Origin: Bradyrhizobium japonicum USDA 6
GTDB lineage: Bacteria > Pseudomonadota > Alphaproteobacteria > Rhizobiales > Xanthobacteraceae
NCBI RefSeq assembly: GCF_000284375.1
Contig: NC_017249.1
Coordinates: forward strand, 434,001-498,000
Reading direction: 5' to 3'
DNA length: 64,000 bases
Positions 43,294-52,841 of the stretch are shown in pieces; position 1 is the stretch's first letter; each line of letters begins with the position of its first letter. The notes below the pieces were generated by a model. The model was not told the origin of the DNA. It did no database searches and saw nothing but the letters and a program-made list of their open reading frames with translations. The translations under genes and the position numbers were made by a program.

Positions 43294-44172
43294 ATGACCA
43301 ACCCCTCACCCTGGCGCGCGACGGTGCTGACGCTGTTTCCGGAGATGTTTCCGGGACCGCTCGGCGTGAGCCTCGCTGGCCGGGCGCTGGCTGGCGGGCT
43401 CTGGGAACTGGAGGCGCGCGACATCCGGGCCTCCGCGACCGACCGCCACCGCAGCGTCGATGACACGCCGGCCGGCGGCGGACCGGGCATGGTGCTGCGG
43501 GCCGATGTTCTGGCGGCGGCGATCGATGCCGTCGAGATCGGCCAAGATCCCTCAAAAGTGCGGCCGCGCCTGCTGATGAGCCCCCGCGGTCGGCCATTGA
43601 CCCAGGCCCGCGTCGTGGAGCTGGCGCAAGGCCCCGGCCCCCTGATCGTCTGCGGGCGGTTTGAGGGGATCGACCAGCGGGTGATCGACGGGCGCGGCCT
43701 GGAGGAGGTCTCGATCGGCGATTACGTGCTCTCTGGGGGCGAAATCGCCGCGCTGGCCCTGATCGACGCCTGCGTCCGGCTGCTGCCCGGCGTGATGGGC
43801 AAGGAGGCCTCGGGAACCGAGGAAAGCTTCTCTGAGGGCCTCCTCGAATACCCCCAATACACCCGCCCGCAGCTGTTCGAGGGGGCTCCGATCCCGGAGA
43901 CCCTGACCTCCGGCGACCACGCCAAGGTTGCAGCCTGGCGGCGGGCGCAATCCGAGGCCCTGACGGCGGCCCGGCGGCCCGATTTATGGGCCCAAATCCC
44001 GGCCAAGGCCCCGAATCGGGCCAGACGCCAAAAAACGCCAAAAACAAGACAGACGGGTGACAAACGCTCCGGCTTGCCTTATAGGAGCGCCCACATCCGC
44101 AATAGCTGGATCAACGAATTTCGCGCAGCCCCCACCCTGCGGCTGGGCGCGCCGATGGAGATTTACCCATGA
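43294..44172 (+). CDS. trmD: tRNA (guanine-N1-)-methyltransferase TrmD, extended C-terminus
   Basis: A 292-residue SPOUT methyltransferase that makes m1G37 in t[22 protein letters not shown] is the N-terminus. The trefoil-knot SAM site shows [20 protein letters not shown] and [19 protein letters not shown]. The conserved protein ends near residue 240 ([14 protein letters not shown]). About 45 further residues, basic then mixed ([15 protein letters not shown]), continue into the rplS leader. The stop overlaps the rplS ATG as ATGA, implying coupled translation. Confidence 0.95.
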   Translation: MTNPSPWRATVLTLFPEMFPGPLGVSLAGRALAGGLWELEARDIRASATDRHRSVDDTPAGGGPGMVLRADVLAAAIDAVEIGQDPSKVRPRLLMSPRGRPLTQARVVELAQGPGPLIVCGRFEGIDQRVIDGRGLEEVSIGDYVLSGGEIAALALIDACVRLLPGVMGKEASGTEESFSEGLLEYPQYTRPQLFEGAPIPETLTSGDHAKVAAWRRAQSEALTAARRPDLWAQIPAKAPNRARRQKTPKTRQTGDKRSGLPYRSAHIRNSWINEFRAAPTLRLGAPMEIYP

Positions 44173-44549
44173 ACCTGATCAAGCAGCTCGAGCAAGAGCA
44201 ATTCGACAAGCTCTCGGCCGGCAAGGACATCCCGGAGTTCGGACCCGGCGATACCGTGATCGTCAACGTCAAGGTCGTCGAAGGCGACCGTACCCGCGTG
44301 CAGGCCTATGAAGGCGTCTGCATCGGCCGTTCCGGCGGCGGGCTCAACGAGAGCTTCACCGTCCGCAAGATCTCCTATGGCGAGGGCGTCGAGCGCGTGT
44401 TCCCGGTGCTCTCCCCGATGATCGACTCGATCAAGGTGGTGCGCCGCGGCAAGGTGCGTCGCGCCAAGCTCTATTACCTCCGCAACCTTCGCGGCAAGTC
44501 GGCCCGCATCGTCGAGAAGCAGGACCGCGCGACTGCCGTCGGCGAGTAA
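44169..44549 (+). CDS. rplS: 50S ribosomal protein L19
   Basis: A 126-residue large-subunit protein. The core [41 protein letters not shown] and [23 protein letters not shown] are the L19 signature. It starts inside the trmD stop (ATGA). A strong terminator follows, closing the block. Confidence 0.98.
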   Translation: MNLIKQLEQEQFDKLSAGKDIPEFGPGDTVIVNVKVVEGDRTRVQAYEGVCIGRSGGGLNESFTVRKISYGEGVERVFPVLSPMIDSIKVVRRGKVRRAKLYYLRNLRGKSARIVEKQDRATAVGE

Positions 44550-44872
44550 TCTTCGCCCCACCAGGCAAGTTTTCGAAAGCGCGGGGCAAAACCCCGCGCT
44601 TTTTGTTGCGTCAGCCGTGCGCGTCAAAGCACTCGCGCTTCCAATTCGGCCTGCTATATATTCTTGGAATGTTTCCAGATCAGACCAGCCTCGCCCCCGT
44701 CACGCGCATCGTCATCGACGATCGCTCGCGGTTGCCTGGCCGGTTCTTCGGACGCTTCGCGACCTCGGCAACGTCAGAGCTTACGCGCGCAGCCTAAAAG
44801 CTGCGCTGACGATTTTGTTGCCCGCGCGTGACCGCGCATATCCGCACCACAACATTCCTGGAGCTGAAGCTC
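44550..44872. other. 323-base stretch between rplS and leuC
   Basis: Holds the rplS terminator (44576-44605), then about 270 bases that should contain the leuC promoter and leader. A short frame at 44603-44797 has no ribosome site or recognisable content. TGCTATATATTCTTGG near 44653 is AT-rich and could include a -10 element. I see no leucine-rich leader peptide. Confidence 0.65.
44576..44605 (+). terminator. rho-independent terminator after rplS
   Basis: AAAGCGCGGGG-CAAA-ACCCCGCGCTTTTTG: a stem of about 10 base pairs with a short loop and T run, 27 bases after the stop. Confidence 0.95.
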
Positions 44873-46279
<1,407 letters not shown>

Positions 46280-46373
46280 GCCGCTCCCTGCAATTTGAGC
46301 TAAAGCGGCAAACGGCCGTTAATCGGCATCGCCGACACTGCGTCCTCGCGACGGTTTCGCGAGGACGAAAGCC

Positions 46374-46583
46374 ATGGCCAACAAGCCTGAATATGTCGAT
46401 CTGATCGGCGAGGCGACGCACCAGCACCGGCGGCGCGCAACACCCTTGCCCATCGTCGCCAAGCCCGAGGTCGAGGAGATCTCGAAGCTCAGCCGCTGGC
46501 CGCCGGCGATGATCAAGCAGTGGAAGCTCGAGAACCTGACGCGGTGGAAGCCGGCGTCATGGAAATTGAAGGATTGGCTCTAG
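46374..46583 (+). CDS. small hypothetical protein
   Basis: A 69-residue basic, tryptophan-rich protein (MANKPEYVDLIGEATHQHRR... ending WKPASWKLKDWL). There is no signal or membrane segment. The frame is closed by a strong terminator 12 bases later, and a GAGGACGAAAGCC leader precedes the ATG, so it is probably a real transcribed gene. Four Trp in the last 30 residues is notable. No family recognised. Confidence 0.6.
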   Translation: MANKPEYVDLIGEATHQHRRRATPLPIVAKPEVEEISKLSRWPPAMIKQWKLENLTRWKPASWKLKDWL

Positions 46584-46594
46584 GCCGCACGAAC

Positions 46595-46621
46595 AAAGGG
46601 CGCCGTCGCGGCGCCCTTTTC
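46595..46621. terminator. bidirectional terminator
   Basis: AAAGGGCGCC-GTCGC-GGCGCCCTTTT: a 10-base-pair stem with A and T flanks that works on both strands. It serves the small gene on the left and the convergent Gly/His/Tyr-rich gene on the right. Confidence 0.92.
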
Positions 46622-46634
46622 ATTTCGATCGCGA

Positions 46635-47195
46635 TCACCAATAGCGATACGGATAGTGCCAGCGATGCCACCGGCAGACGCGGCGCGGACCGTAATAGGT
46701 CCAGATCACCCGGCAGCGGCGCGGATAGTGATAGTAGGGATAATAGCCGCCGTAATAATAGCGCCGGTGGAAGTGACGATAGCCGTAATGCGGGCGATAG
46801 ATCCCGTAGCGATGATAACCGCCATAGTGGCGAAATCCGCCGTAGCGATAGCCGCCACCGTGAAAGGCGGGCGCGGCGCGGAAGCCGCCGAAATGGCCGC
46901 CACGAAAGCCACCGCCGCGGAAACCGCCGATATGTCCTCCACCACCGTGGAAACCACCACCACGAACACCGCCACCGCCATGGAAGCCGCCACCATGTCC
47001 GCCACCACCGCCGCCATGGCGAACCTGCGTGATCATGTCGTCGCTTGCGGCCTTCGCCGCCGGCAATGGCGTCGGGTTGATCGGAGTCATCGCTTCGGCA
47101 CGTTGTGCGGTCCCGGCCGACAGCATCAGCGTGGCAACGGCCGCAAGCCCGAGCAAGCGTATCGGGCTTGTCCGAGCATCCGAGATCCGCAGCAT
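46635..47195 (-). CDS. exported Gly/His/Tyr/Arg-rich protein
   Basis: A 186-residue protein with a signal peptide (IRLLGLAAVATLMLSAGTAQRAEA). It has a glycine-histidine-rich middle from about residue 75 (repeats of GGGFHGGG, GGFRGG) and a tyrosine/arginine/tryptophan-rich tail (YRYGGFRHYGGYH, YYYGGYYPYYHYP). Proteins of this build are common in bradyrhizobia; function is unknown, perhaps metal or surface binding. Two cysteines in the tail could form a disulfide. Confidence 0.8.
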   Translation of the reverse strand: MLRISDARTSPIRLLGLAAVATLMLSAGTAQRAEAMTPINPTPLPAAKAASDDMITQVRHGGGGGGHGGGFHGGGGVRGGGFHGGGGHIGGFRGGGFRGGHFGGFRAAPAFHGGGYRYGGFRHYGGYHRYGIYRPHYGYRHFHRRYYYGGYYPYYHYPRRCRVIWTYYGPRRVCRWHRWHYPYRYW

Positions 47196-47360
47196 GGAAT
47201 TCTCCCTGAATCCGAACGGCAGCATTGCGGCGCGGCGTCGCTCGCATCGCATCGCTGTTCAATTGCAGTCGCTCCCAAGATTAATTAGGGACAGCGACGT
47301 GAACCCCTCATGAATGAACAACCTGCCGAGGCGCCGTGGCACACAAGAGGAATTCGAGAG

Positions 47361-47660
47361 ATGACCGTCTACGCGATCGCGCAATTGAAGATGACGGACC
47401 GCGCGGCCTATGACCGCTATCAGGCGCGGTTCTTCGACGTGTTCAGAAAGTACAATGGACGGTTGCTCGCCGCCGACGAGCAGCCGCGCGTGCTCGAGGG
47501 CCCGTGGCCGTTCGACAAGCTCGTCATGATGTCGTTTCCCGACGAGGCCGCGTTCCTCGCCTTCTCGAATTCGCCGGACTACGAAGACATCTCGCGCGAT
47601 CGCAAGGCGGGCGCGCAGGCAACCGTGCTGCTGGTCAAGGGATTCGCGCCGGCGGGCTAA
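47361..47660 (+). CDS. DUF1330 domain-containing protein
   Basis: A 99-residue ferredoxin-like-fold protein of the DUF1330 family (dimeric alpha/beta barrel). MTVYAIAQLKMTDRAAYDRY, LLAADEQPRVLEGPWPFDKLV and SFPDEAAFLAFSNSPDYEDI are family-typical. Activity is unknown. The ATG at 47361 follows GAGAG closely; a longer start at 47310 is unlikely. Confidence 0.9.
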   Translation: MTVYAIAQLKMTDRAAYDRYQARFFDVFRKYNGRLLAADEQPRVLEGPWPFDKLVMMSFPDEAAFLAFSNSPDYEDISRDRKAGAQATVLLVKGFAPAG

Positions 47661-47670
47661 CGCGACGGCA

Positions 47671-47931
47671 TCACCACCACGGCCCGTAGCCGAACACGAA
47701 CGGTGCGGGCACGCCGTAGGGATAGGGACGGTAGTAGACCGGCCGCGCGTAATAGCGCGGATCATGGGGCGCTGAGCGCCGCGCAACGTCATGGTGTCTT
47801 GCGTGCCGTCTCGCATCGAAAATCGCTGTGCCGGCCGAGGCATCCGGCTTCGTCACACTCTGCGCGGTTGAAGCGCGAGGCAAACCCGCTGCGAGCCCGG
47901 CGACAACGGCCAATGCAATCCATCTCGTCAT
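47671..47931 (-). CDS. small exported Tyr/Pro-rich protein
   Basis: An 86-residue protein with a signal peptide (WIALAVVAGLAAGLPRASTAQS), a His/Arg-rich middle and the aromatic tail YYRPYPYGVPAPFVFGYGPWW. It resembles small secreted proteins common in bradyrhizobia. No family or function recognised. It is 10 bases from the convergent DUF1330 gene. Confidence 0.65.
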   Translation of the reverse strand: MTRWIALAVVAGLAAGLPRASTAQSVTKPDASAGTAIFDARRHARHHDVARRSAPHDPRYYARPVYYRPYPYGVPAPFVFGYGPWW

Positions 47932-47980
47932 GACGAACTCCGCCCTCAAGATGCGGGCATCACACGGCCGTTGAGGCGCG

Positions 47981-48298
47981 TCAGCCCCGCCGCCAGTAGC
48001 AGCTCATATGCGGCACGATCACCGTGCCGCTCGGCCGATATTCCTGCACATAGGTGGCGTTGCACTCGCGCACCGCGTCGGGACCCGGATTGTAGCGCGG
48101 ATAGACGCCGTCCGGAGCGTAGTAGGGCGTGACGCGCAGCCGGGCGGGCGGGCGCCTGCGCGGCGGGGGAACGTCGTCTGGCGAGGCCGCCTGGGCCAGC
48201 CTGACACCGGCGCCAGCCGTCTGGGCTTCCGCACCAACGCAAAATTGCGAAAACAACCCCATGCAAAGTAGAACCAGTATTGCTGTTCCCGCCCGCAT
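47981..48298 (-). CDS. small exported protein, hypothetical
   Basis: A 105-residue protein. A signal peptide (AILVLLCMGLFSQFCVGAEAQ) precedes a proline/arginine-rich stretch (DDVPPPRRRPPARL) and a conserved-looking tail with two Cys: VRECNATYVQEYRPSGTVIVP and MSCYWRRG, likely a disulfide. Similar small periplasmic proteins occur in bradyrhizobia; function unknown. A longer start at 48367 would hide the signal peptide. Confidence 0.72.
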   Translation of the reverse strand: MRAGTAILVLLCMGLFSQFCVGAEAQTAGAGVRLAQAASPDDVPPPRRRPPARLRVTPYYAPDGVYPRYNPGPDAVRECNATYVQEYRPSGTVIVPHMSCYWRRG

Positions 48299-48428
48299 CG
48301 CACCACCACCCACCTGAGCTATCCCCTTGAGGCGCCGTACGCTCCCCGTTTTCGCGCGCGGCGTCAACTCTTCGTAGCCTCCTATAAAGCCGGATGCATC
48401 GCCACGGAACCCGCGCTAAGAAAAGCCC

Positions 48429-48827
48429 ATGTGGACGGAATTGAAAGCGCCCTCGCTGGCGGAGATGGAAGCGACGGCGCATGACATCTTCGAGCGCCTG
48501 CCGGCGGAATTTCGCGGCCTCTGTGAGGGCGTGATCCTCCGCGTCGACGACTTCCCGACCGAGGAAGTGATGGACGAGATGGAATGCGAGAGCGAGTTCG
48601 ACCTGCTCGGCCTGTTCCAGGGCGTCGGCCTGCCCCAGCAGAGCCTGGGCGACGTGGCGCGTCTGCCCAACATGGTCTGGCTCTACCGCCGGCCGATCCT
48701 GGATTACTGGGCCGAGCACGACGAGAGCCTCGGCCACATCGTCCGCCACGTCCTGATCCACGAGATCGGCCACCATTTCGGCCTCTCCGACGACGATATG
48801 GCCGCGATTGAGGCTCAGGCGGACTAG
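48429..48827 (+). CDS. minimal metallopeptidase-family protein (zincin)
   Basis: A 132-residue single-domain zincin-like protein. The zinc motif is HVLIHEIGHHFGLSDDDM (HExxH at about residues 115-119, with His and Asp following). LAEMEATAHDIFERLPAEFR is the conserved N-terminal helix, and VWLYRRPILDYW is family-typical. Peptidase activity is predicted, not shown. It probably acts in the cytosol since there is no signal peptide. Confidence 0.9.
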   Translation: MWTELKAPSLAEMEATAHDIFERLPAEFRGLCEGVILRVDDFPTEEVMDEMECESEFDLLGLFQGVGLPQQSLGDVARLPNMVWLYRRPILDYWAEHDESLGHIVRHVLIHEIGHHFGLSDDDMAAIEAQAD

Positions 48828-48831
48828 GACG

Positions 48832-49635
48832 TCATCGGTTGCGCATGGTTGGCGCAGCGAGAAGCATCGTCAGCCGATAGTCGGACCAGCCCGCGAGAGA
48901 CAGCGACACCTGCTGATAGTGCAGCAGTCCCATGGTCGGATGATCGAACGCACGCTCGCCGCCTTCGCGTGCCAGAACCCCCTGCGTCTCCCAGCAGCGT
49001 TCGAAGTCGGGGCTTCCAACTCTCAGTTCCTCGACGAGCCGGCGAATGTCCGGATCGTCGGAATAGGCTGTAACAGCGGCGCGGAATTCTGCGACGACGC
49101 GCCGCGCGCGCGAGGTCCAGTCGAGGATCAGTGTTCGCGCCTCGGGCCTGAGGAAGATGTAGCGCAGAAGGTTTTTTTCGCCGTCAGCATCGAGCCATCC
49201 GGCGAACAACCGGGACGCTTTCGCATTCCAACGACGCGCGCCCCATGTGCGATCGAGAATGTAGGCCGGCCCATCGATCGCATCGACGCAGGCCAGCACC
49301 TCCTCAGGCGGATCATCCCTGTGGCCGGGACGCTCGGGATCGCGCTTGCCCCCAACTTCGAACAGATAGCTGCGCTCCGCTCGTGACAGGCGCAATCCGC
49401 GTGCGAGGCGCGCAAGTGTCGAAGCCGAGACGGAGACATCGCGACCCTGCTCGATCCACGTGTACCAGGTGACGCTCAATCCGCAGAGCTGAGCGACCTC
49501 CTCGCGCCGGAGGCCGGGCGTGCGCCGCCGTGCTCCGGCGGCGAGGCCGAATTCTGCTGGAGACTGGCGCTCCCGGAGCGCGCGCAGGAACGCGCTGAGC
49601 GAGAGAGCCGGAGCGATCGCGTCTGGTCCCTTCAT
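48832..49635 (-). CDS. HTH-type transcriptional regulator, MmyB-like ligand domain
   Basis: A 267-residue regulator. The N-terminal XRE-type helix-turn-helix shows TPGLRREEVAQLCGLSVTWYTWIEQGRD at about residues 38-65. The C-terminal MmyB-like ligand-binding region (PAYILDRTWGARRWNAKA, LLRYIFLRPEARTL, GSPDFERCWE) is typical of the family. It is divergent from a PNPOx-fold gene, with a 99-base region carrying nested palindromes, so it probably controls that gene and itself. The ATG at 49635 begins MKGPDAIAP. Confidence 0.92.
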   Translation of the reverse strand: MKGPDAIAPALSLSAFLRALRERQSPAEFGLAAGARRRTPGLRREEVAQLCGLSVTWYTWIEQGRDVSVSASTLARLARGLRLSRAERSYLFEVGGKRDPERPGHRDDPPEEVLACVDAIDGPAYILDRTWGARRWNAKASRLFAGWLDADGEKNLLRYIFLRPEARTLILDWTSRARRVVAEFRAAVTAYSDDPDIRRLVEELRVGSPDFERCWETQGVLAREGGERAFDHPTMGLLHYQQVSLSLAGWSDYRLTMLLAAPTMRNR

Positions 49636-49644
49636 GGTGGTTTT

Positions 49645-49679
49645 TATACCAGCATAAAGAACATTCTTAAACGGGTATA
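49645..49679. promoter_or_regulatory. nested palindromes, probable operator
   Basis: TATACC (49645) and GGTATA (49674) form outer arms around AAGAA-CA-TTCTT (49657-49668). It is AT-rich in a GC-rich genome and centred between divergent start codons, fitting an operator for the adjacent HTH regulator. Confidence 0.6.
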
Positions 49680-49734
49680 ATTGGCATGCTAACTCTTTGT
49701 CGCTGCGGCGTCGCCGCGGAAAGGACGAACGGGC

Positions 49735-50304
49735 ATGGGCAGGCAATTCGCAAGGATCGAACCCGAGCACAGGGCTTTCATCGAACGGCAGAAGATCTTC
49801 TTCGTCGCGAGCGCCCCGCCGAAGGGACGCATCAACGTGTCTCCCAAGGGCCTGTCGTCATTCCAGGTGCTGGGAGAGAGCGACGTCGCCTACCTCGATT
49901 GCACCGGCAGCGGCAGCGAGACCCGCGCACACCTGATCGCATCTGATGACAAGCGGCTAACCATCATGTTTTGTGCCTTCGACGGCGACCCGGTGATCCT
50001 GCGGCTCTATGGCCAGGGCCGATCGCTCATGCGCGGCACGCCGGAATACGCCGATCTCGCTCCGAAGTTCGAGGACATGGCGGGCGCTCGCCAGATCGTG
50101 CGCCTCTCGGTCGACCTTGTGCAGACGTCATGCGGTATGGGCGTGCCGCTGTTCGACTACAGACAAGAACGCGGCAGCCTCGTGCGCTACTGGACGGCGC
50201 AGGGTGTCAACAATTTGCGAAAATACTGGGGTCTGAAGAACATGAAGAGCATCGACGGCCTGCCGACCGGCTTTGCCCCTGACAGCATGGCTCCGCCAGG
50301 CTGA
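49735..50304 (+). CDS. pyridoxamine 5'-phosphate oxidase-fold protein
   Basis: A 189-residue protein with the split-barrel flavin-binding fold. FIERQKIFFVASAPPKGRINVSPKG is the typical N-terminal strand-turn, and DVAYLDCTGSGSETRAHL and LTIMFCAFDGDPVILRLYGQ match flavin-site segments. RYWTAQGVNNLRKYWGLKN is a C-terminal family feature. Cofactor (FMN, F420 or haem) cannot be told. It is divergent from an MmyB-like regulator. Confidence 0.88.
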   Translation: MGRQFARIEPEHRAFIERQKIFFVASAPPKGRINVSPKGLSSFQVLGESDVAYLDCTGSGSETRAHLIASDDKRLTIMFCAFDGDPVILRLYGQGRSLMRGTPEYADLAPKFEDMAGARQIVRLSVDLVQTSCGMGVPLFDYRQERGSLVRYWTAQGVNNLRKYWGLKNMKSIDGLPTGFAPDSMAPPG

Positions 50305-50328
50305 GGACGAACCTCGATTTACGCCCCT

Positions 50329-50383
50329 TAGGCCTGCCGAATCCGGCCTAGGATTTGTGTGCCAACCGGGCTAAATAGCCCTC
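50329..50383 (+). promoter_or_regulatory. two small hairpins before leuD
   Basis: TAGGCC-N10-GGCCTA (50329-50350) and AGCCCT pairing with GGGCT around AAAT (50368-50383). They lie in the leuD leader, with a ribosome site further on. Could be termination of the preceding gene or a leader structure; no clear T tract. Confidence 0.4.
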
Positions 50384-50410
50384 CCCTGACTTCAAACCGG
50401 GAAGCCTGAA

Positions 50411-51016
50411 ATGGACAAGTTCACCACGCTGGAAGGCGTCGCGGCGCCGCTGAAGATCATCAATGTCGACACCGACATGATCATTCCGAAGCAGTACCTC
50501 AAGACCATCAAGCGCACCGGCCTTGGCAAGGGGCTCTTCTCCGAGCAGCGCTACAAGGACGACGGCAGCGAGAATCCGGATTTCGTCCTCAACCAGCCCG
50601 CCTATCGCAATTCGAAGGTGCTGGTCGCCGGCGACAATTTCGGCTGCGGCTCGAGCCGCGAGCACGCGCCCTGGGCGCTGCTCGACTTCGGCATCCGTTG
50701 CGTGATCTCGACCTCGTTCGGCGACATCTTCTACAACAACTGCTTCAAGAACGGCATTCTGCCGATCCGCGTCTCGCAGGAAGACCTCGACAAGCTGTTC
50801 GACGATGCCGAGCGCGGCGCCAATGCGACGCTGACGATCGACCTGCCGAACCAGGAGATCCGCGGCCCCGACGGCGGCAAGGTCAAGTTCGAGATCGACC
50901 CGTTCCGCAAGCACTGCCTGATCAACGGCCTCGACGACATCGGTCTGACGATGGAGAAGAAGGCCTCGATCGACACCTACGAGGAAAAGCTCAAGCGCGA
51001 ACGCGCCTGGGCCTGA
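50411..51016 (+). CDS. leuD: 3-isopropylmalate dehydratase small subunit
   Basis: A 201-residue swivel-domain subunit that pairs with Leu[21 protein letters not shown] is the N-terminus, and [20 protein letters not shown] carries the substrate-binding loop. KNGILPIRV is conserved. Length fits (about 200). A terminator follows 18 bases later. Confidence 0.98.
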   Translation: MDKFTTLEGVAAPLKIINVDTDMIIPKQYLKTIKRTGLGKGLFSEQRYKDDGSENPDFVLNQPAYRNSKVLVAGDNFGCGSSREHAPWALLDFGIRCVISTSFGDIFYNNCFKNGILPIRVSQEDLDKLFDDAERGANATLTIDLPNQEIRGPDGGKVKFEIDPFRKHCLINGLDDIGLTMEKKASIDTYEEKLKRERAWA

Positions 51017-51033
51017 GATCGAGCTCCAGTTCG

Positions 51034-51065
51034 AGCCCCGGTGCGACCAGCGCCGGGGCTTTTTC
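51034..51065 (+). terminator. rho-independent terminator after leuD
   Basis: AGCCCCGG and CCGGGGCT separated by 11 bases, then TTTTTC. It starts 18 bases after the leuD stop. Confidence 0.9.
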
Positions 51066-51096
51066 TCTGCCCTGATTAACCCCTAAATTGACGCGC

Positions 51097-51882
51097 ATGC
51101 TGCCCGACATCGTCACCTTCTGGCACGGCCCGATGGACGCACTGCGCCAGACCTGTCTGCGCTCGCAGTTAGCTGCCGGCCACAAGGTCACGGTCTACAG
51201 TTTCGACACCATTCCCGGCCTGCCCGCGGGCATCGGGAACGCGGACGCCGAGGCGATCCTGCCGCACGCGTTCTCCGAGCGATTGCGGCCGCCGCAGCCG
51301 GACGGCAGCTGGCGCGACTGGACCACGCTGCAGTTCAGCGACTTCTTCCGCATGAAGCTGATGGCGAAGAACCTCGGCCTCTGGCTCGATGCCGACGTGC
51401 TGCTGCTGAAACCCGTCGAGATCGACCCGACAAAACCCTACTTCGCCTGGGAGCGGCCGCGCCAGCTCGGCAATTCCGTGATCTATCTGCCGGCGGAGCA
51501 CGGCATCGTTGCCGCCTTCGAGGAGTTGATGGAGCAGGAGGAGCTGACGCCGAACTGGCTGTCGGTGCGCCATCGCATCACCTTCATGATGCGTCGCCTG
51601 CGCGGGGGCTCGAACCGTCTCTCGGACATTCGCGTCGCGATCTTCGGGCCGGCGGCGCTCACCGCGCTCGCGCGCCGCACCGGTGAATTGCAGAATGCAC
51701 TGCCGAAGCAATCGTTCTACGCCGTGCATGCCGAGCCAAAACTGTTCTTCGATCCCTCGAGCTATCTCGGCCTCGTCACCAACCCCGAGATCATCGGCCT
51801 GCACATCTCGCCCAAGGGCCGCGGCGGCGAAAAGCCGATCCCGGGCAGCCTGTATGCGTGGGCGACGGAGCGGTTCGCGTAA
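51097..51882 (+). CDS. glycosyltransferase-like protein (DxD motif)
   Basis: A 261-residue protein. DIVTFWHGPMDALRQTCLRS is an N-terminal strand/helix, and LQFSDFFRMKLMAKNLGLWLDADVLLLKP contains a DAD (DxD) metal/nucleotide-sugar motif of retaining glycosyltransferases, like the GT32/capsular polysaccharide type. No other sugar genes are nearby, so the product is unknown. The ATG at 51097 is chosen over a TTG at 51088. Confidence 0.78.
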   Translation: MLPDIVTFWHGPMDALRQTCLRSQLAAGHKVTVYSFDTIPGLPAGIGNADAEAILPHAFSERLRPPQPDGSWRDWTTLQFSDFFRMKLMAKNLGLWLDADVLLLKPVEIDPTKPYFAWERPRQLGNSVIYLPAEHGIVAAFEELMEQEELTPNWLSVRHRITFMMRRLRGGSNRLSDIRVAIFGPAALTALARRTGELQNALPKQSFYAVHAEPKLFFDPSSYLGLVTNPEIIGLHISPKGRGGEKPIPGSLYAWATERFA

Positions 51883-51902
51883 CTCAGTCCGCTACGCGGC
51901 GC

Positions 51903-51960
51903 TCTCGTGCCCCGGCTCAGCGGAGCGGCACTGCGCGCCACACCGCGTCCAGGACACGAA
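51903..51960. repeat. worn inverted repeat, CTCGTGCCCCGG type
   Basis: CTCGTGCCCCGGCTCAG and CCGCGTCCAGGACACGA are a partly decayed, shortened copy of the class at 16019 and 38956. Confidence 0.55.
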
Positions 51961-52073
51961 ACCAACCACCAACGCGCCACACTCCAACGCTTCCAAATTT
52001 GATCCAGCGCAACGCGCCCCTGCACCATTGTGCCTAATCTCGCTCCGATTCCGCCGCCCGAATGGAGCTTTCC

Positions 52074-52493
52074 ATGAGCACCGCAAGCAGGCCTTATCCC
52101 ATCGTTCAGGACCTCATCGAGTCCTTTGCCGCCTGGCTGAAGCATCGCCGCGAGATGAACGAGATGCGGCAGCTCGATCGCGCCGATTTCGACCGGATCG
52201 CGCAAGATCTCAGGATCGCGCCTGACGATCTGGAGGAACTGGTCCGTCACGGCAAGCACGCTGCGGACGAGCTGCCGAAAATGCTCGAGCAGCTCGGCAT
52301 CAGCGCAGACAGGCTCGGTCGTGCGCAGCCGCTGCTGCTCCGCGACATGGAGCGCGTCTGCTCGCTCTGCGATCACAAGGGACAATGCGACCGCGATCTC
52401 GCCGATGGCACCGCCGCGGAGAACTACCACGGCTATTGTGCCAATGCGTCGACGCTGGAGTCGCTCGATCGGGCCGACGTCGCCCCGCGCTGA
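52074..52493 (+). CDS. DUF6455 family protein
   Basis: A 139-residue soluble protein. A helical N-terminal half (LIESFAAWLKHRREMNEMRQLD) is followed by the DUF6455 core: LEQLGISADRLGRAQPLLLRD, then a Cys cluster CSLCDHKGQC and YCANA, which could bind metal. Function unknown. The ATG at 52074 follows a GGAG box; an in-frame ATG at 52062 is less likely. Confidence 0.85.
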   Translation: MSTASRPYPIVQDLIESFAAWLKHRREMNEMRQLDRADFDRIAQDLRIAPDDLEELVRHGKHAADELPKMLEQLGISADRLGRAQPLLLRDMERVCSLCDHKGQCDRDLADGTAAENYHGYCANASTLESLDRADVAPR

Positions 52494-52841
52494 CGCGTCA
52501 TCTAGGTCGAAAGATCAAATCGCGCCGTTTCGCGCGCAAGCGTCGCGCTGGACAAATCCCTTCACGAGCCGACGACGAGCTACCGACGATGCCGGTACAG
52601 CTCGGCATCGGCGCAGAAGGGCTGGGCCAGGGGCAGGCTCACGCGCTGCCGCGACAATCCCTGGTCGATCACCACGTGTGGCACCTCGCCGAGTAGCAAA
52701 GGGCGTCAATAGTATGATGTATGGAAGACCCTGTTTGCGCGGCGAGGATGCCGGCAAGGTCTCCGCAATTGTCCGTGCTTGATCTCGACGAATGGCTCTG
52801 TTTGGATGGTTGCCCTTCGGCAATTCGTATTTCGGATGGTC
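52494..52841. other. 348-base stretch between DUF6455 and Crp/Fnr genes
   Basis: Contains a short fragment resembling the DUF6455 core (52588-52690, see pseudogene) and the leader of the Crp/Fnr gene. Beyond that, no complete gene is seen. Confidence 0.7.
52588..52699 (+). pseudogene. DUF6455-like relic
   Basis: Bases near 52598-52660 read CAGCTCGGCATCGGCGCAG and translate to VQLGIGAEGLGQGQAHALPR, aligning with EQLGISADRLGRAQPLLLRD of the upstream DUF6455 gene. The Cys cluster is missing. It looks like the remains of a second copy; short length makes this tentative. Confidence 0.45.

Noticed and set aside
44603..44797. Short frame upstream of leuC, possible leader peptide
   Set aside because: It starts inside the rplS terminator region, lacks a ribosome site and a run of Leu codons, and no attenuator is seen after it.
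46520..47288. Ser/Arg/Asn- or Ala/Thr-rich plus-strand frames opposite the Gly/His/Tyr-rich gene
   Set aside because: Composition mirrors the antisense of glycine and tyrosine codons, and a terminator lies inside.
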